DNA from: Gaoshiqia sp050178015
GTDB lineage: Bacteria; Bacteroidota; Bacteroidia; Bacteroidales; Prolixibacteraceae
Direction of reading: 5' to 3'
Length of the DNA stretch: 64,000 nucleotides
Assembly: GCA_050178015.1 (NCBI GenBank)
Contig: JBFXGM010000023.1
Location: forward strand, 20,646-84,645
Each line of letters opens with the position of its first letter. Within the stretch, counting starts at the first letter, position 1. Positions 16,327-25,050 of the stretch are shown here, in pieces. The notes below the pieces were generated by a model that ran no database searches, was not told the DNA's origin, and saw only the letters and a list, made by a program, of their open reading frames with translations. The position numbers and the translations under genes are program-made.

Positions 16327-17415
16327 TTATATCGCATCAATAATCACCTCTGCCACCTGCCTCACCTCGTCTTCGGTGATCAGCCCGTGCATGGGCAGCG
16401 ACAGGACAGTTTTGCAAAGCTCGCCGGACAACGGGAATTGCTCTTCCGGCGGAACATCTTTAGAGAACGCTTCCTGCCGCGGCAAAGGTAACGGATAATG
16501 TACTGTAGATGGTATATTTTTTTCAGCCAGTGCAGCTTTCAATTCATCCCGTTTCGTACTGCGAATGGTGTATTGCGCCCAACTGCTGGTTTTTCCTGCT
16601 GCCACAAGCGGTGTTTCCACAAAACCTTTCAACAAGGAAGTGTACCAATCGGCAGCCTGTTGGCGAACCCCAAGCTCCTGGTCGAAATGCCTCAACTTGA
16701 CCCGCAGGATGGCGGCTTGCAAGGTGTCCATCCGACCATTGATGCCGATACGCCGGTGGTAATAGCGTCTTTCCTGCCCGTGTGCCCGGAGCTGCCTGAC
16801 GGTGGCGGCCAGTTCGTCATTGTTGGTAAAAACCGCGCCGCCGTCGCCGTAACAACCCAACGGCTTGGCCGGGAAAAAGCTGGTCGTTGCCAAATCAGTC
16901 ATGCCGCACGACTTCCGTCCGCTGATGGTTGCGCCAAACGATTGGGCCCCGTCTTCGATGACCCACAGCCCATGTTGGGCAGCAAGCCGGTTGATTTCAT
17001 CCAGACCGGCGCACTGACCAAACAACGAAACGGCAATAATTCCGCGGGTTTTGGCAGTTATTTTCTGTTCAATTTTAGCAACATCGAGGTTGAAATCGGT
17101 TGGCGACGCATCGACGAAAACGGGCTTTCCCCCGCAAAGCGCCACCATGGAGGCCGGGGCAATAAAGCTGAACGCCGGACAAATGACCTCGTCACCGGGG
17201 CGGAGCCCCAGGGCCAGCAACGACAACAACAGGGCATCAGTGCCCGAGCTACAGGCCAGGGCATATTTCACGCCTGTATAAGCGGCCAGCTCCTCTTCGA
17301 GCAGGCAGATTTCGTTGCCATTGATAAACGTGGCTGACTGAACAACTGACCGGATGGCCGCATCCAGCTCACTTTGGTAGGCGGCGTATTGCCTTTTCAG
17401 ATCACAAAACTCCAT
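16327..17415 (-). CDS. wbpE: UDP-3-keto-GlcNAcA aminotransferase, WbpE type
   Basis: A PLP-dependent aminotransferase of the DegT/DnrJ/EryC1/StrS family, 362 residues. The conserved start MEFCDLKRQYAAYQSELDAAI, the substrate/PLP segment CSSGTDALLLSLLALGLRPGDEV, IEDGAQSFGA, and the Schiff-base lysine 184 in TTSFFPAKPLGCYGDGGA are visible. WbpE transfers an amino group from glutamate to C3 of the keto sugar made by WbpB. It is the first gene of the operon, with a -7 element 20 bases upstream of its ATG. The C2 epimerase WbpI, needed for the mannuronate form, is not present here, so the gluco sugar is the predicted product unless wbpI lies elsewhere. Confidence 0.9.
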   Translation of the reverse strand: MEFCDLKRQYAAYQSELDAAIRSVVQSATFINGNEICLLEEELAAYTGVKYALACSSGTDALLLSLLALGLRPGDEVICPAFSFIAPASMVALCGGKPVFVDASPTDFNLDVAKIEQKITAKTRGIIAVSLFGQCAGLDEINRLAAQHGLWVIEDGAQSFGATISGRKSCGMTDLATTSFFPAKPLGCYGDGGAVFTNNDELAATVRQLRAHGQERRYYHRRIGINGRMDTLQAAILRVKLRHFDQELGVRQQAADWYTSLLKGFVETPLVAAGKTSSWAQYTIRSTKRDELKAALAEKNIPSTVHYPLPLPRQEAFSKDVPPEEQFPLSGELCKTVLSLPMHGLITEDEVRQVAEVIIDAI

Positions 17416-17433
17416 GAGAAACCGTTTGGTTTA

Positions 17434-17441
17434 CAAAAATA
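17434..17441 (-). promoter_or_regulatory. -7 element of the wbp operon promoter
   Basis: On the minus strand TATTTTTG matches TAnnTTTG and ends 18 bases before the wbpE ATG. No clear -33 TTTG is seen at the expected distance. Confidence 0.45.
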
Positions 17442-17898
17442 AGCGAATTCGGGGAAGTAGGTTGCTTTTGGAGGGGATATTCTCGGGCGGCTTAGGGCAG
17501 GAAACAAGTCATGACAGACAAAGGGCGATGCTGTGGGTACCTGCACATTGCCCACTCGAACCCAAAGTCCGGTTTGCCCCCTATGGAAAAACTCTACGGC
17601 AGGCTTTCACTGCCGCAAATTCCAGCCTTGCGCTTTGGCCAGCGCTCCCTGCCAAAATGCCGCGACTGCGGCGGGAAACTGCAATTGCTGGAAACCTATC
17701 CGGACAGCGGGCGCCACCTGTAAATACTTTGGCCGGAATGTATCCAATGTTTAGTTCAACATACCCTCCAATACAAAGCGTATGCAAGCAACGCTTTATT
17801 AGAGGCTAAGTGTTACCAACTGGCCTTTATTAATTCCTTTATCAATTCCATATTTGATGCACCTCTCTGTCCGTGTGTTTGCGCGGGACGGGCTTGAA
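17442..17898. other. non-coding stretch between wbpE and the McrBC insert
   Basis: Some 450 bases hold short open frames in several phases, none with a plausible start, composition or recognisable product. The first part is GC-rich like the wbp operon and the last part becomes AT-rich as the restriction genes are approached. It may contain remains of a displaced gene. Confidence 0.4.
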
Positions 17899-17954
17899 GG
17901 CTCTTTTGGCATTTTGGGATTGAGGGCAAGCCTTGCGGGAATGCCAAATGTGCC
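17899..17954. repeat. imperfect palindrome at the downstream edge of mcrC
   Basis: The arms 17899-17913 and 17940-17954 are 15 bases each, with the inner nine pairs perfect (TTTGGCATT / AATGCCAAA) and three mismatches outside; the loop is 26 bases. It lies 36 bases beyond the mcrC stop codon. No T-tract follows, so it is not a simple terminator. Confidence 0.6.
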
Positions 17955-17989
17955 TGAGAGCGAAGGGATGGTGTGGGTTGGATTGGTTC

Positions 17990-19018
17990 TCATGCTACAA
18001 TTTCTAATAAATCAGTCCGTATGTTTTGCCAATCTTGATTTAGGTTTATTGACACAATCCTTATTTTATGATTCTCATATTTAAATGAGTGCACAAAATC
18101 ATTTTGGATTGAAGGATAAAGTAAAATTCCTTCACAATTTAAAGTTAGTTCAGAATCAGTTTCTTGATTTTTTAAATATGAGAAGAGTTGATATAAATTA
18201 CTTGAATTTATTTTTTGCTTATCATATCTGGTTTGGAATGCTTCCTTGTAATATTTTGTGTCAATTATTATTTTTTGACTTTTACTTTGCAAAGTTATGT
18301 CAGTAAGCATTGTTGGCAACATTTCTAAATCCTCTACATTATCTGACTCAAACTGCCACGTAATAGAATCACTTGAAACAGAAAAGTCTGTTTCAATTTT
18401 ATAAAAATTCCTTACAAAAGCTTCAAATAATCTGGCCATCGCCTTTTCTTCACGAGTAAAATCTTTGAATTTATAGTTTCCTTTAGACTCGTCAATAAAT
18501 AGATTTTCATTAACAATCTGGCATACTTTTAAAATAAAATCATAGTGATAATTATTGCGATGTAGTCTTATTTGGTTGAACAATGCTTTCCGAATAACTA
18601 TCTCAGAAATTGGAGGTAATTTCAAATAAACTTTATGCAATTCATCTTTGATTGATGAATCCAAATTCTTTGTTCTTAATAATTTTCCAATTGTCGTTTT
18701 TAAAATTTGGTTGTGCAAAATATCATAATCAAACTCATCATAAATGCAGGCGGTTTTGCTAAGAGGAAGAACATTTTGTTTTATTGTTGCGGAAAAATTA
18801 AATTTCCCTTTAATACCCATTATTACATCCTCATGCTCAACGTAATACCTATCAAGTCCTTGTTTTAATAGGCGAGAACAACTATTTGAAAGAACTTTTG
18901 CAAATAAGTCTATCAGTTCTGTTGAGTCGATTTCATTTACATTAACAATCTCACTTTCTTCAAGCTTGTTCCATGCATAGCACAACAAATAATAGATATT
19001 TTGAATTGGGATTTGCAT
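17990..19018 (-). CDS. mcrC: McrC family protein, nuclease subunit of a McrBC system
   Basis: The 342-residue protein begins IPIQNIYYLLCYAWNKLEE, the hallmark start of McrC proteins, followed by the DUF2357-like central part and a C-terminal PD-(D/E)XK nuclease domain (LTDITLQSKSQKIIIDTKYYKEAF, with D and DxK spacing at about residues 238-258, then NLYQLFSYL). McrC docks on the McrB ring, stimulates its GTPase and cleaves DNA. It starts two bases after the mcrB stop codon and is surely cotranslated. The base composition (AT-rich) differs sharply from the wbp operon on one side and the glycosyltransferases on the other, a sign of horizontal transfer. Confidence 0.88.
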   Translation of the reverse strand: MQIPIQNIYYLLCYAWNKLEESEIVNVNEIDSTELIDLFAKVLSNSCSRLLKQGLDRYYVEHEDVIMGIKGKFNFSATIKQNVLPLSKTACIYDEFDYDILHNQILKTTIGKLLRTKNLDSSIKDELHKVYLKLPPISEIVIRKALFNQIRLHRNNYHYDFILKVCQIVNENLFIDESKGNYKFKDFTREEKAMARLFEAFVRNFYKIETDFSVSSDSITWQFESDNVEDLEMLPTMLTDITLQSKSQKIIIDTKYYKEAFQTRYDKQKINSSNLYQLFSYLKNQETDSELTLNCEGILLYPSIQNDFVHSFKYENHKIRIVSINLNQDWQNIRTDLLEIVA

Positions 19019-19020
19019 AC

Positions 19021-21597
19021 TTATGATAAAAGTAAGTCTATTTCGTTTTTAACTTTTTCACTATCATCAAACCAATATTCTTCCAATAGCGGACTTATTT
19101 CAAATTTGACAATATTTTCAAACCACTTTCTTTCATTTTCAGAATTTGCGTTACAAAAGAAACTATGCCCAATTAAAAAACCTGCACCTAAATTTTTATC
19201 CGATTTAATTTTATCGTTTAACAATTTAAGTTTTGATGAAATTTCCTGAATAAAATCCTTTGAGAATCCTTTAGAATTAAGGAAATCTTTAAATCTGTTG
19301 TTGAATTTTGGCTCTAATGTAATAAACCTGAATCGCCGACGTAAAGCATAGTCAACGATTGCTAATGAACGGTCGGCAGTATTCATTGTGCCAATTAGGT
19401 ATAAATTTTCAGGCACAGAAAACAACGCATCATCTTTATCAGAGTAGGTTAATGGTACGCTGTATTTTCCTCTTTTATCAGACTCAATAAGCATCATTAA
19501 TTCACCAAATATCTTACTGAGATTGCCCCTGTTTATTTCGTCAATTATAAAGAAAAACTTTTGGTCTGGTTCTAATTCTGCCTTTTTACAAAATTCATAG
19601 AATATGCCGTTTTTAACTTTAAAGCTCTTTTCTGATGGTCGGATTCCCTGAATAAAATCTTCATATGCATAAGATTGATGAAATTGAATCATCCTGATTT
19701 TTGTATCATCAGTATTTTTCATCATTTCATAAGCTATCTTTTTTGCGACAAAAGTTTTCCCTACACCAGGAGGGCCTTGCAAAACAATGTTTTTCTTTAC
19801 TTCAAGAGAATGAATGATTTCAACGATTTCTTGTTCTTCTAAAAATGGTTTATCTGGGTCGGAAGAAAAGGAATATTGTTTAATCTCGACTTTTTCGATT
19901 TCTTTTTCAGTGACAATATTTTTTTCATCTATTAAATCTCTTATTATATCGAATTCATCAGGAGTCAAGCTGAATAAACTACCCTGATTATTTATAAAGA
20001 CTTCACAATTTTCAAGTCCTTTTGTTTCCTTTAATTCATCCCATGAAATTGGGTCTTTGACAATTTCTTTAATTTCAAAATTTATAATCTCTCCTTCATT
20101 GTCATCGATGTGCAATCCTTCGGTTATTTCAAAAATTGCCTTAATCTGTTTTACCGGAGTACTTTCATAACCAATTACTAAATCACCGGGTTTTGCTTCT
20201 TCAAAATATTTGTAAATCCTGCGTTTGTTTCCTTTGTCGTTATGAGATGTATAAGATTGAATATCTCCAAGTTCGTAACTATCTATTCGCCAAATTTTTG
20301 GATTTGCATTTAACCACCAGAAATTCTGTGATTCAGAATCTTTTGGTAATGCTTTCGGTGGAGGTAGAATTTCTTTTCCTGTTTCTAAGTCACTGAATAT
20401 TTTTTCAAATGCAGGATTGCTTTGAATGTATTTTTCTTTAATGCTACTCCATTTTAAAGTTGGCGTAAACGTATCAGGTCGAAAAATGGTTTTTTCAAAA
20501 TCAACTAATTGGTTAATCAACCATTTTACTTTTCTAATATGTTTGTTTTCTTTTCGTTCAGGTTTAAATTCATATTCACCAGTAATTACGCCAATTCCAA
20601 GTGCTTTACTTTTTCCTTTGTTTGCAATGACTACGTCCCCGATACTTGCATCCCTGAAATTTTCAATATTCCATATTTGATTTGAGTTGTCGGAATCTTC
20701 AACGCCTAAATCTTCTGCAAGCGTTTCGGTTGTATAAGTTTTAAGGTCAGTTAAATCGTCCCAACCAATAGCTATGATATTCTCTTTATAAAATTCGTCC
20801 CAATAAATTCCGTTTTCTCCAGGTGCGAATTTCCAATAATTAATTAAAGCATTGTTTTTTTTCTCTACGGTTTGTTTTGAAGCTTTAAGTTTTTCAATTA
20901 CTTCTTCGATTGTATTAAAATCCTCAAGTGTATTTGATGCCTTATCATTAATATCCCAGCCAGCTAAAATTCCAGCTTCAATTTTTTCTGCACCGATTTT
21001 TAGAAATAATTGATATGCTTTTCGATGAGAAATTTTATTTCCTGGAAATCCAGCAATCCAACAATATGATGTACCGTAATTTTGAGGGCCATTAAAATCA
21101 ACAATATGGCTTTTGTAGTTTTTAAGCTTTAATGCTTTTTCAAGTCCATCAACAACTTTATCTAAAGCAGAACTTGTTTCATTCTTTATCGAATTAGTGT
21201 AAATAAATGGAAAGAAAATACAGTAATTTCTCTGCCAATTAACGAAAGGAGATTTCTTCTTTTGAGGATAATTTTTTAAGGCATTTACTAATATGTCACC
21301 GTACTTTGAAAAATATTCTTCGTCTTTCTCAATTATCTTATTCTTAATATTTTCAACAGTTTCCGAACTAATTTGTGTTCCTTCTTTTAATAAATGAAGT
21401 ATGTCAAAACGCAATAAATTCACAGGTTGAAATCGAGTTGCAGAAAAATCTGAACGCACAAAACTGAAATCATTTATCAATCCATCAATTTCAACTTTGG
21501 ATTTAGAATTCAAAGAGTCAAAGAGGTATTGTTCACTTTGTTCTAATTTCTTAAGCTCTTTAGCATGTCTTTGAATTATTTCAATTTCTTTCTGCAT
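19021..21597 (-). CDS. mcrB: McrB-type GTPase with DUF3578-like and two EVE-like reader domains
   Basis: The 858-residue protein is the motor and sensor subunit of a type IV restriction system that attacks modified DNA. Residues 603-858 form the AAA+ GTPase: Walker A GPPGVGKTF (608-616), Walker B FFIIDEINRGN (682-692) and the McrB signature MNTADRS (738-744). Upstream are a DUF3578-like segment (about 118-215, VNWQRNYCIFFPF...), a first PUA/EVE-like domain (about 253-372, YWKFAPGENGIYW...GDVVIANKGK) and a second one (about 426-545, FWWLNANPKIWRID...PGDLVIGYES). E. coli McrB has a different, single reader domain, so the modified base recognised here may differ. The gene is AT-rich and directly precedes mcrC. 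Confidence 0.88.
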   Translation of the reverse strand: MQKEIEIIQRHAKELKKLEQSEQYLFDSLNSKSKVEIDGLINDFSFVRSDFSATRFQPVNLLRFDILHLLKEGTQISSETVENIKNKIIEKDEEYFSKYGDILVNALKNYPQKKKSPFVNWQRNYCIFFPFIYTNSIKNETSSALDKVVDGLEKALKLKNYKSHIVDFNGPQNYGTSYCWIAGFPGNKISHRKAYQLFLKIGAEKIEAGILAGWDINDKASNTLEDFNTIEEVIEKLKASKQTVEKKNNALINYWKFAPGENGIYWDEFYKENIIAIGWDDLTDLKTYTTETLAEDLGVEDSDNSNQIWNIENFRDASIGDVVIANKGKSKALGIGVITGEYEFKPERKENKHIRKVKWLINQLVDFEKTIFRPDTFTPTLKWSSIKEKYIQSNPAFEKIFSDLETGKEILPPPKALPKDSESQNFWWLNANPKIWRIDSYELGDIQSYTSHNDKGNKRRIYKYFEEAKPGDLVIGYESTPVKQIKAIFEITEGLHIDDNEGEIINFEIKEIVKDPISWDELKETKGLENCEVFINNQGSLFSLTPDEFDIIRDLIDEKNIVTEKEIEKVEIKQYSFSSDPDKPFLEEQEIVEIIHSLEVKKNIVLQGPPGVGKTFVAKKIAYEMMKNTDDTKIRMIQFHQSYAYEDFIQGIRPSEKSFKVKNGIFYEFCKKAELEPDQKFFFIIDEINRGNLSKIFGELMMLIESDKRGKYSVPLTYSDKDDALFSVPENLYLIGTMNTADRSLAIVDYALRRRFRFITLEPKFNNRFKDFLNSKGFSKDFIQEISSKLKLLNDKIKSDKNLGAGFLIGHSFFCNANSENERKWFENIVKFEISPLLEEYWFDDSEKVKNEIDLLLS

Positions 21598-21663
21598 AAT
21601 CTTGTTTTTTAAAGTCTATCAATTTAGCACTTAATTATCAACGAAGCGGGTGCGTTGGCAAAA

Positions 21664-21725
21664 AAAAGCATGTGTGTGGTTGCGAAGTGATGGTTGTAGG
21701 GAAGGGCAACCACACTCTTGCTTTT
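21664..21725. repeat. long imperfect palindrome upstream of mcrB
   Basis: Outer arms AAAAGCA (21664-21670) and TGCTTTT (21719-21725), a symmetric 3-base bulge on each side, and inner arms GTGTGGTTGC (21674-21683) and GCAACCACAC (21706-21715) give 17 perfect pairs in a 62-base structure. It marks the upstream boundary of the AT-rich restriction insert. The rest of the 440-base gap up to the next gene shows no gene. Confidence 0.65.
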
Positions 21726-22018
21726 GTGCGATGGCTTTTTCCTTTTTCTTTTCAATTTCTATACAACAAATTTTCATTGGTACGGTCTCTCTTAGGCTTG
21801 CTGGTAACTCTGTTGTCTGTACACCAAAGTTATCATATATTTCCACTGCACGAGTGATCTGTGTCGGTTTTTATCTTATATCTCCAGCTTTTCAGAGAAG
21901 TTAGATACTGATTTCCGGGTGTTTCCGGACGGGATGCCTATGTTGCGTGATTATTTTCTCCCCGAACGTACAGGATAGAATTGGCGGCATAAAAACAGCA
22001 AAAGTTGGCAAAGGTTGT

Positions 22019-22026
22019 TATTTTTG
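22019..22026 (+). promoter_or_regulatory. -7 element before the glycosyltransferase genes
   Basis: TATTTTTG matches TAnnTTTG and lies 16 bases before the ATG at 22043. A TTGG at 22005 is too close to be the -33 element. Confidence 0.45.
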
Positions 22027-22042
22027 TTCTCGCATTCAACCT

Positions 22043-23365
22043 ATGAAGAAGATCCTGATCATCACCTACTATTGGCCGCCAAGTGGCGGGGCCGGCGTGC
22101 AGCGCTGGCTGAAGTTTACCAAATATCTGCCGGAGTTTGGCGTTCAACCCGTGGTGCTGACGGTCGATTCGGCTCAGGCCAGCTACCCGCAACGCGACGA
22201 GAGCCTGCTGCACGAGGTTTCGCCCCGGGCCGAGGTACACCGCACCCCCACTTTCGAGCTGTACAACCTGTACCTGCGCCTGACGGGCAAAAAGGAAATC
22301 CCGTACGGGGGCTTTGCCAACGAGGGCAAGGAAACTTTTCTGCAGCGGCTGGCCAAGATGGTGCGCGGCAACTTTTTCATCCCCGACCCGCGCAAAGGCT
22401 GGAACCGCTACGCTTTTCGCAAGGCTGCGGAACTGATCCGGAAGCAAGGTATCGACACGGTGGTGACCACCAGCCCGCCGCACTCTACCCAACTGATTGG
22501 CCTGAGACTGAAACGAAAGCTGGGCGTGCGCTGGGTGGCCGACCTGCGCGATCCCTGGACCGACATTTACTATTACCGCCAGCTCTATCATTCGGCGCTG
22601 GCCCGAAAGATTGACCGGAGCCTGGAGCTGAAAGTGCTGCAACAGGCCGACCAACTGGTGGTGGTGAGCAACGATGTGAAACGGATTTTCTCGGAAAAGG
22701 GCGGGGCAGCCGTTCAGCAAAAAATACAAGTAATCCCCAACGGGTACGACGAAGAAGATTTTGAGCAGGAAGCGCCTGTTGGCAACGGTAAATTCATCAT
22801 CACCTATACCGGCACCATCGCCGCTTCGTACCGGCTGGATGGTTTTCTGGCAGCGTTGGCCTCCCTGCCTGCCGAATGGCAACAAGAAACCGTGCTCCGT
22901 TTCGTAGGAAAAATCCCGCCGCTCATTCTTGAGCAGGTAAGGCAGGCCGTTCCCCATGTGGAGATCGATCTGACGGGTTATGTGGATCACCGCAAATCGG
23001 TGGGCTACCTGCTGCAAGCATCGGTGCAGCTGCTGATCATCCCACAGGTGGAAAACAACCTGGGCATCGTGCCGGGGAAGTTTTTCGAATACCTCGCTTC
23101 GGGAAAACCGGTGCTGGCGCTGGGACCCAAAGGCAGCGACCTGGACCGCCTGATCGGCGAAACCGGCTGCGGCGCCTTGTTTGAATACGACGATTCGGAT
23201 GCAATCTCCCATTTTTTGCGCGAGGGACTGGATGGTAAGCTCACGGGCGGCAAGCGCGAAATGGCCCACCGCTACTCGCGCAAAGCGCTGACGCAACAAA
23301 TGGCCGGACTGCTCACCGCCGCAGCAGAAACTCAGGATCTAAGCCATAAAACTCATTCTCGATGA
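22043..23365 (+). CDS. glycosyltransferase, GT4-like family
   Basis: The 440-residue protein has the two-domain GT-B layout. The N-terminal domain opens MKKILIITYYWPPSGGAGVQRWLKFTKYLPE, common to Bacteroidota polysaccharide glycosyltransferases, and includes WVADLRDPWTDIYYY. The C-terminal nucleotide-sugar domain carries VIPNGYDEEDF, a TYTGTI strand and the segment IIPQVENNLGIVPGKFFEYLASGKPVLAL, which contains the EX7E-like acceptor of phosphates. The ATG at 22043 is chosen over an upstream frame extension because it follows a promoter element and starts at the first beta-strand. Its stop overlaps the next gene by four bases. Donor and acceptor sugars are unknown. Confidence 0.88.
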   Translation: MKKILIITYYWPPSGGAGVQRWLKFTKYLPEFGVQPVVLTVDSAQASYPQRDESLLHEVSPRAEVHRTPTFELYNLYLRLTGKKEIPYGGFANEGKETFLQRLAKMVRGNFFIPDPRKGWNRYAFRKAAELIRKQGIDTVVTTSPPHSTQLIGLRLKRKLGVRWVADLRDPWTDIYYYRQLYHSALARKIDRSLELKVLQQADQLVVVSNDVKRIFSEKGGAAVQQKIQVIPNGYDEEDFEQEAPVGNGKFIITYTGTIAASYRLDGFLAALASLPAEWQQETVLRFVGKIPPLILEQVRQAVPHVEIDLTGYVDHRKSVGYLLQASVQLLIIPQVENNLGIVPGKFFEYLASGKPVLALGPKGSDLDRLIGETGCGALFEYDDSDAISHFLREGLDGKLTGGKREMAHRYSRKALTQQMAGLLTAAAETQDLSHKTHSR

Positions 23366-24510
23366 AGATTTTAGTTGTCAGCCACCTGTATCCCTTATCC
23401 GGAGAATCGAAAAACTCCTTCGCCTTGCATTATTTCGTCAAAGAATGGAGCAAAAAGCACGAGGTGAAAGTAGCCCGGCTGCACTATTCTTACGAACCGG
23501 AAAAGAAACCTGCCACCGGTAGAGTGCTTCTGGATGGAGTGGAAGTGAGTGTTTTTAGTCCGTTGTGGGTGCCGGTACTGAAACTGAGCCTGGTGGATGC
23601 CGAAAAAATCCTCCGGGATCTCGATTTTGAACCTGACGTGATTGTAGCCCATTTGTACAACGCGTATCTGGGTTTTGCCAAACTGGCCCGGAGAAAGAAC
23701 ATCCCATTAATTGCCGGAATCCATAAATCGGACATCCGTTTGCTGAAAAAGCCGTTCCACAAAATGCGGGTAACCAGGGCCATCAAGCAGGCCAGCGGTG
23801 TGGTTTTCCGGTCAGTGCAACTGGAGAAGAAATTCCGCCAGGCATTCCCAAAGTTAAACAAGCCCGGCTTTATTGCCCACTCGGGAGTGCCCGAAGCCTA
23901 CATTCAGCATACGAAAGGCCTGCTGAAAAATCCGCCTGCGTATTCCGCCACGCGCAGGATCATCTCGGTGTGCCAACTCATTCCGCTGAAACAAATCGAC
24001 AAAGTGCTGCTGGCCTTAAACGAAATGATTGCTCTCGGGATTGCCGACTGGACCTATACGTTGATCGGCGAGGGCCCGGAAATGCAAAAGCTGAAAAATC
24101 TCACCACCGATCTGGGATTAAACGGAAAAGTAACCTTCAAAGGCCGGTTGACTCGTGAAAAGGCGTTTGGCGAGATGCAGCAGCATGATATTTTCATTAT
24201 GCCCAGTTACAAGGAAACGCTTGGAATTGCATATCTCGAAGCTATGGCAAGCGGATGCGTGGTGATCGGTTCGCAGGGTTGGGGCATCGATGGAATTGTG
24301 GAAGACAACCGGAATGGCTACCTGTGCGATCCGTACCGACAGGAAAGCATTACGGAAACGATGCGGAAGGCGCTTACCCTTTCGGACGGGGAAAGGGCCC
24401 GCATCCGGACCAACAGCCTGCAAACAATTTCCGGCTTCTCCGAACAAAAAGTGGCCGGTGAGTATTTAAATTTTATCCTTTCGGTAGTTGAAGGCTCAAC
24501 CAAACATTAA
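23362..24510 (+). CDS. glycosyltransferase family 4 protein
   Basis: The 382-residue GT-B enzyme begins MKILVVSHLYPLSGESKNSFALHYFVKEW. Its C-terminal domain shows the retaining GT4 features: VCQLIPLKQIDKVLLAL, the TLIGEGPEMQKLKNL strand-turn-helix, VTFKGRL, and the nucleotide-binding EX7E motif in MPSYKETLGIAYLEAMASGCVVIG (around residues 274-297). It overlaps the upstream glycosyltransferase gene by ATGA, indicating translational coupling, and is followed nine bases later by a methyltransferase gene. It probably adds one sugar to a surface polysaccharide precursor on the cytoplasmic face. Confidence 0.9.
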   Translation: MKILVVSHLYPLSGESKNSFALHYFVKEWSKKHEVKVARLHYSYEPEKKPATGRVLLDGVEVSVFSPLWVPVLKLSLVDAEKILRDLDFEPDVIVAHLYNAYLGFAKLARRKNIPLIAGIHKSDIRLLKKPFHKMRVTRAIKQASGVVFRSVQLEKKFRQAFPKLNKPGFIAHSGVPEAYIQHTKGLLKNPPAYSATRRIISVCQLIPLKQIDKVLLALNEMIALGIADWTYTLIGEGPEMQKLKNLTTDLGLNGKVTFKGRLTREKAFGEMQQHDIFIMPSYKETLGIAYLEAMASGCVVIGSQGWGIDGIVEDNRNGYLCDPYRQESITETMRKALTLSDGERARIRTNSLQTISGFSEQKVAGEYLNFILSVVEGSTKH

Positions 24511-24519
24511 AAGCATCTG

Positions 24520-25050
24520 ATGGAAAAGATCAAGTTATTCCGGTTTGAAAAAACACGTTCGTTTTTGGAGAAAAACCTGAAAGAAGGAGACCGCATTCTG
24601 GATCTGGGAACTCCCAATGCCCTGTCGGCTTTTCTGGCTGACGGAAAGTTTACGATTGAAAGCGCCCACGGCTTCGACTTTGACCTGGAGCCGGAAACGG
24701 TAAACAGCTATGATTACGATGTGCTGACTGCCTTCGAAGTACTGGAACACCTGGTGTCGCCTTTCCCCCTTCTAAAAACCACAAAGGCCCGCAAGATGGT
24801 GGTTTCGGTGCCACTAAAACTCTGGTTTGCGCCTGCGTATCGGAATGCCAACGATCCGTACGACCAGCATTACCACGAATTTGAAAGCTGGCAGTTGGAT
24901 ATGCTCCTCGAAAAAGCCGGATGGAAAATTAAGGCCCGCGAAAAATGGACCCCTCCTTTTGTTTTTCACGGCGGCATCCGCTCGGTACTCCGGGCAATCA
25001 CGCCGCGCTTTTACATCGTTTATGCCGAACGTAAAACGGCTACTTTCTGA
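24520..25050 (+). CDS. class I SAM-dependent methyltransferase
   Basis: A small (176-residue) methyltransferase-like protein. Motif I appears as ILDLGTPNALSAFL, a slightly altered version of the usual DxGxGxG, and the motif TAFEVLEHLVSPFPLL corresponds to the post-motif II region of Methyltransf_11/23 enzymes. QHYHEFESWQLDMLLEKAGWKI matches the part where these proteins contact substrate. It is the last of three plus-strand genes with two glycosyltransferases, so a sugar or lipid-linked glycan is the likely substrate. Its end overlaps the convergent flippase gene by 11 bases. Confidence 0.8.
   Translation: MEKIKLFRFEKTRSFLEKNLKEGDRILDLGTPNALSAFLADGKFTIESAHGFDFDLEPETVNSYDYDVLTAFEVLEHLVSPFPLLKTTKARKMVVSVPLKLWFAPAYRNANDPYDQHYHEFESWQLDMLLEKAGWKIKAREKWTPPFVFHGGIRSVLRAITPRFYIVYAERKTATF

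Noticed and set aside
21938..23299. Open frame of 453 codons opposite the first glycosyltransferase
   Set aside because: Same reason: the glycosyltransferase on the plus strand has all motifs, and the antisense frame is rich in His, Arg and Gln as expected for a shadow.
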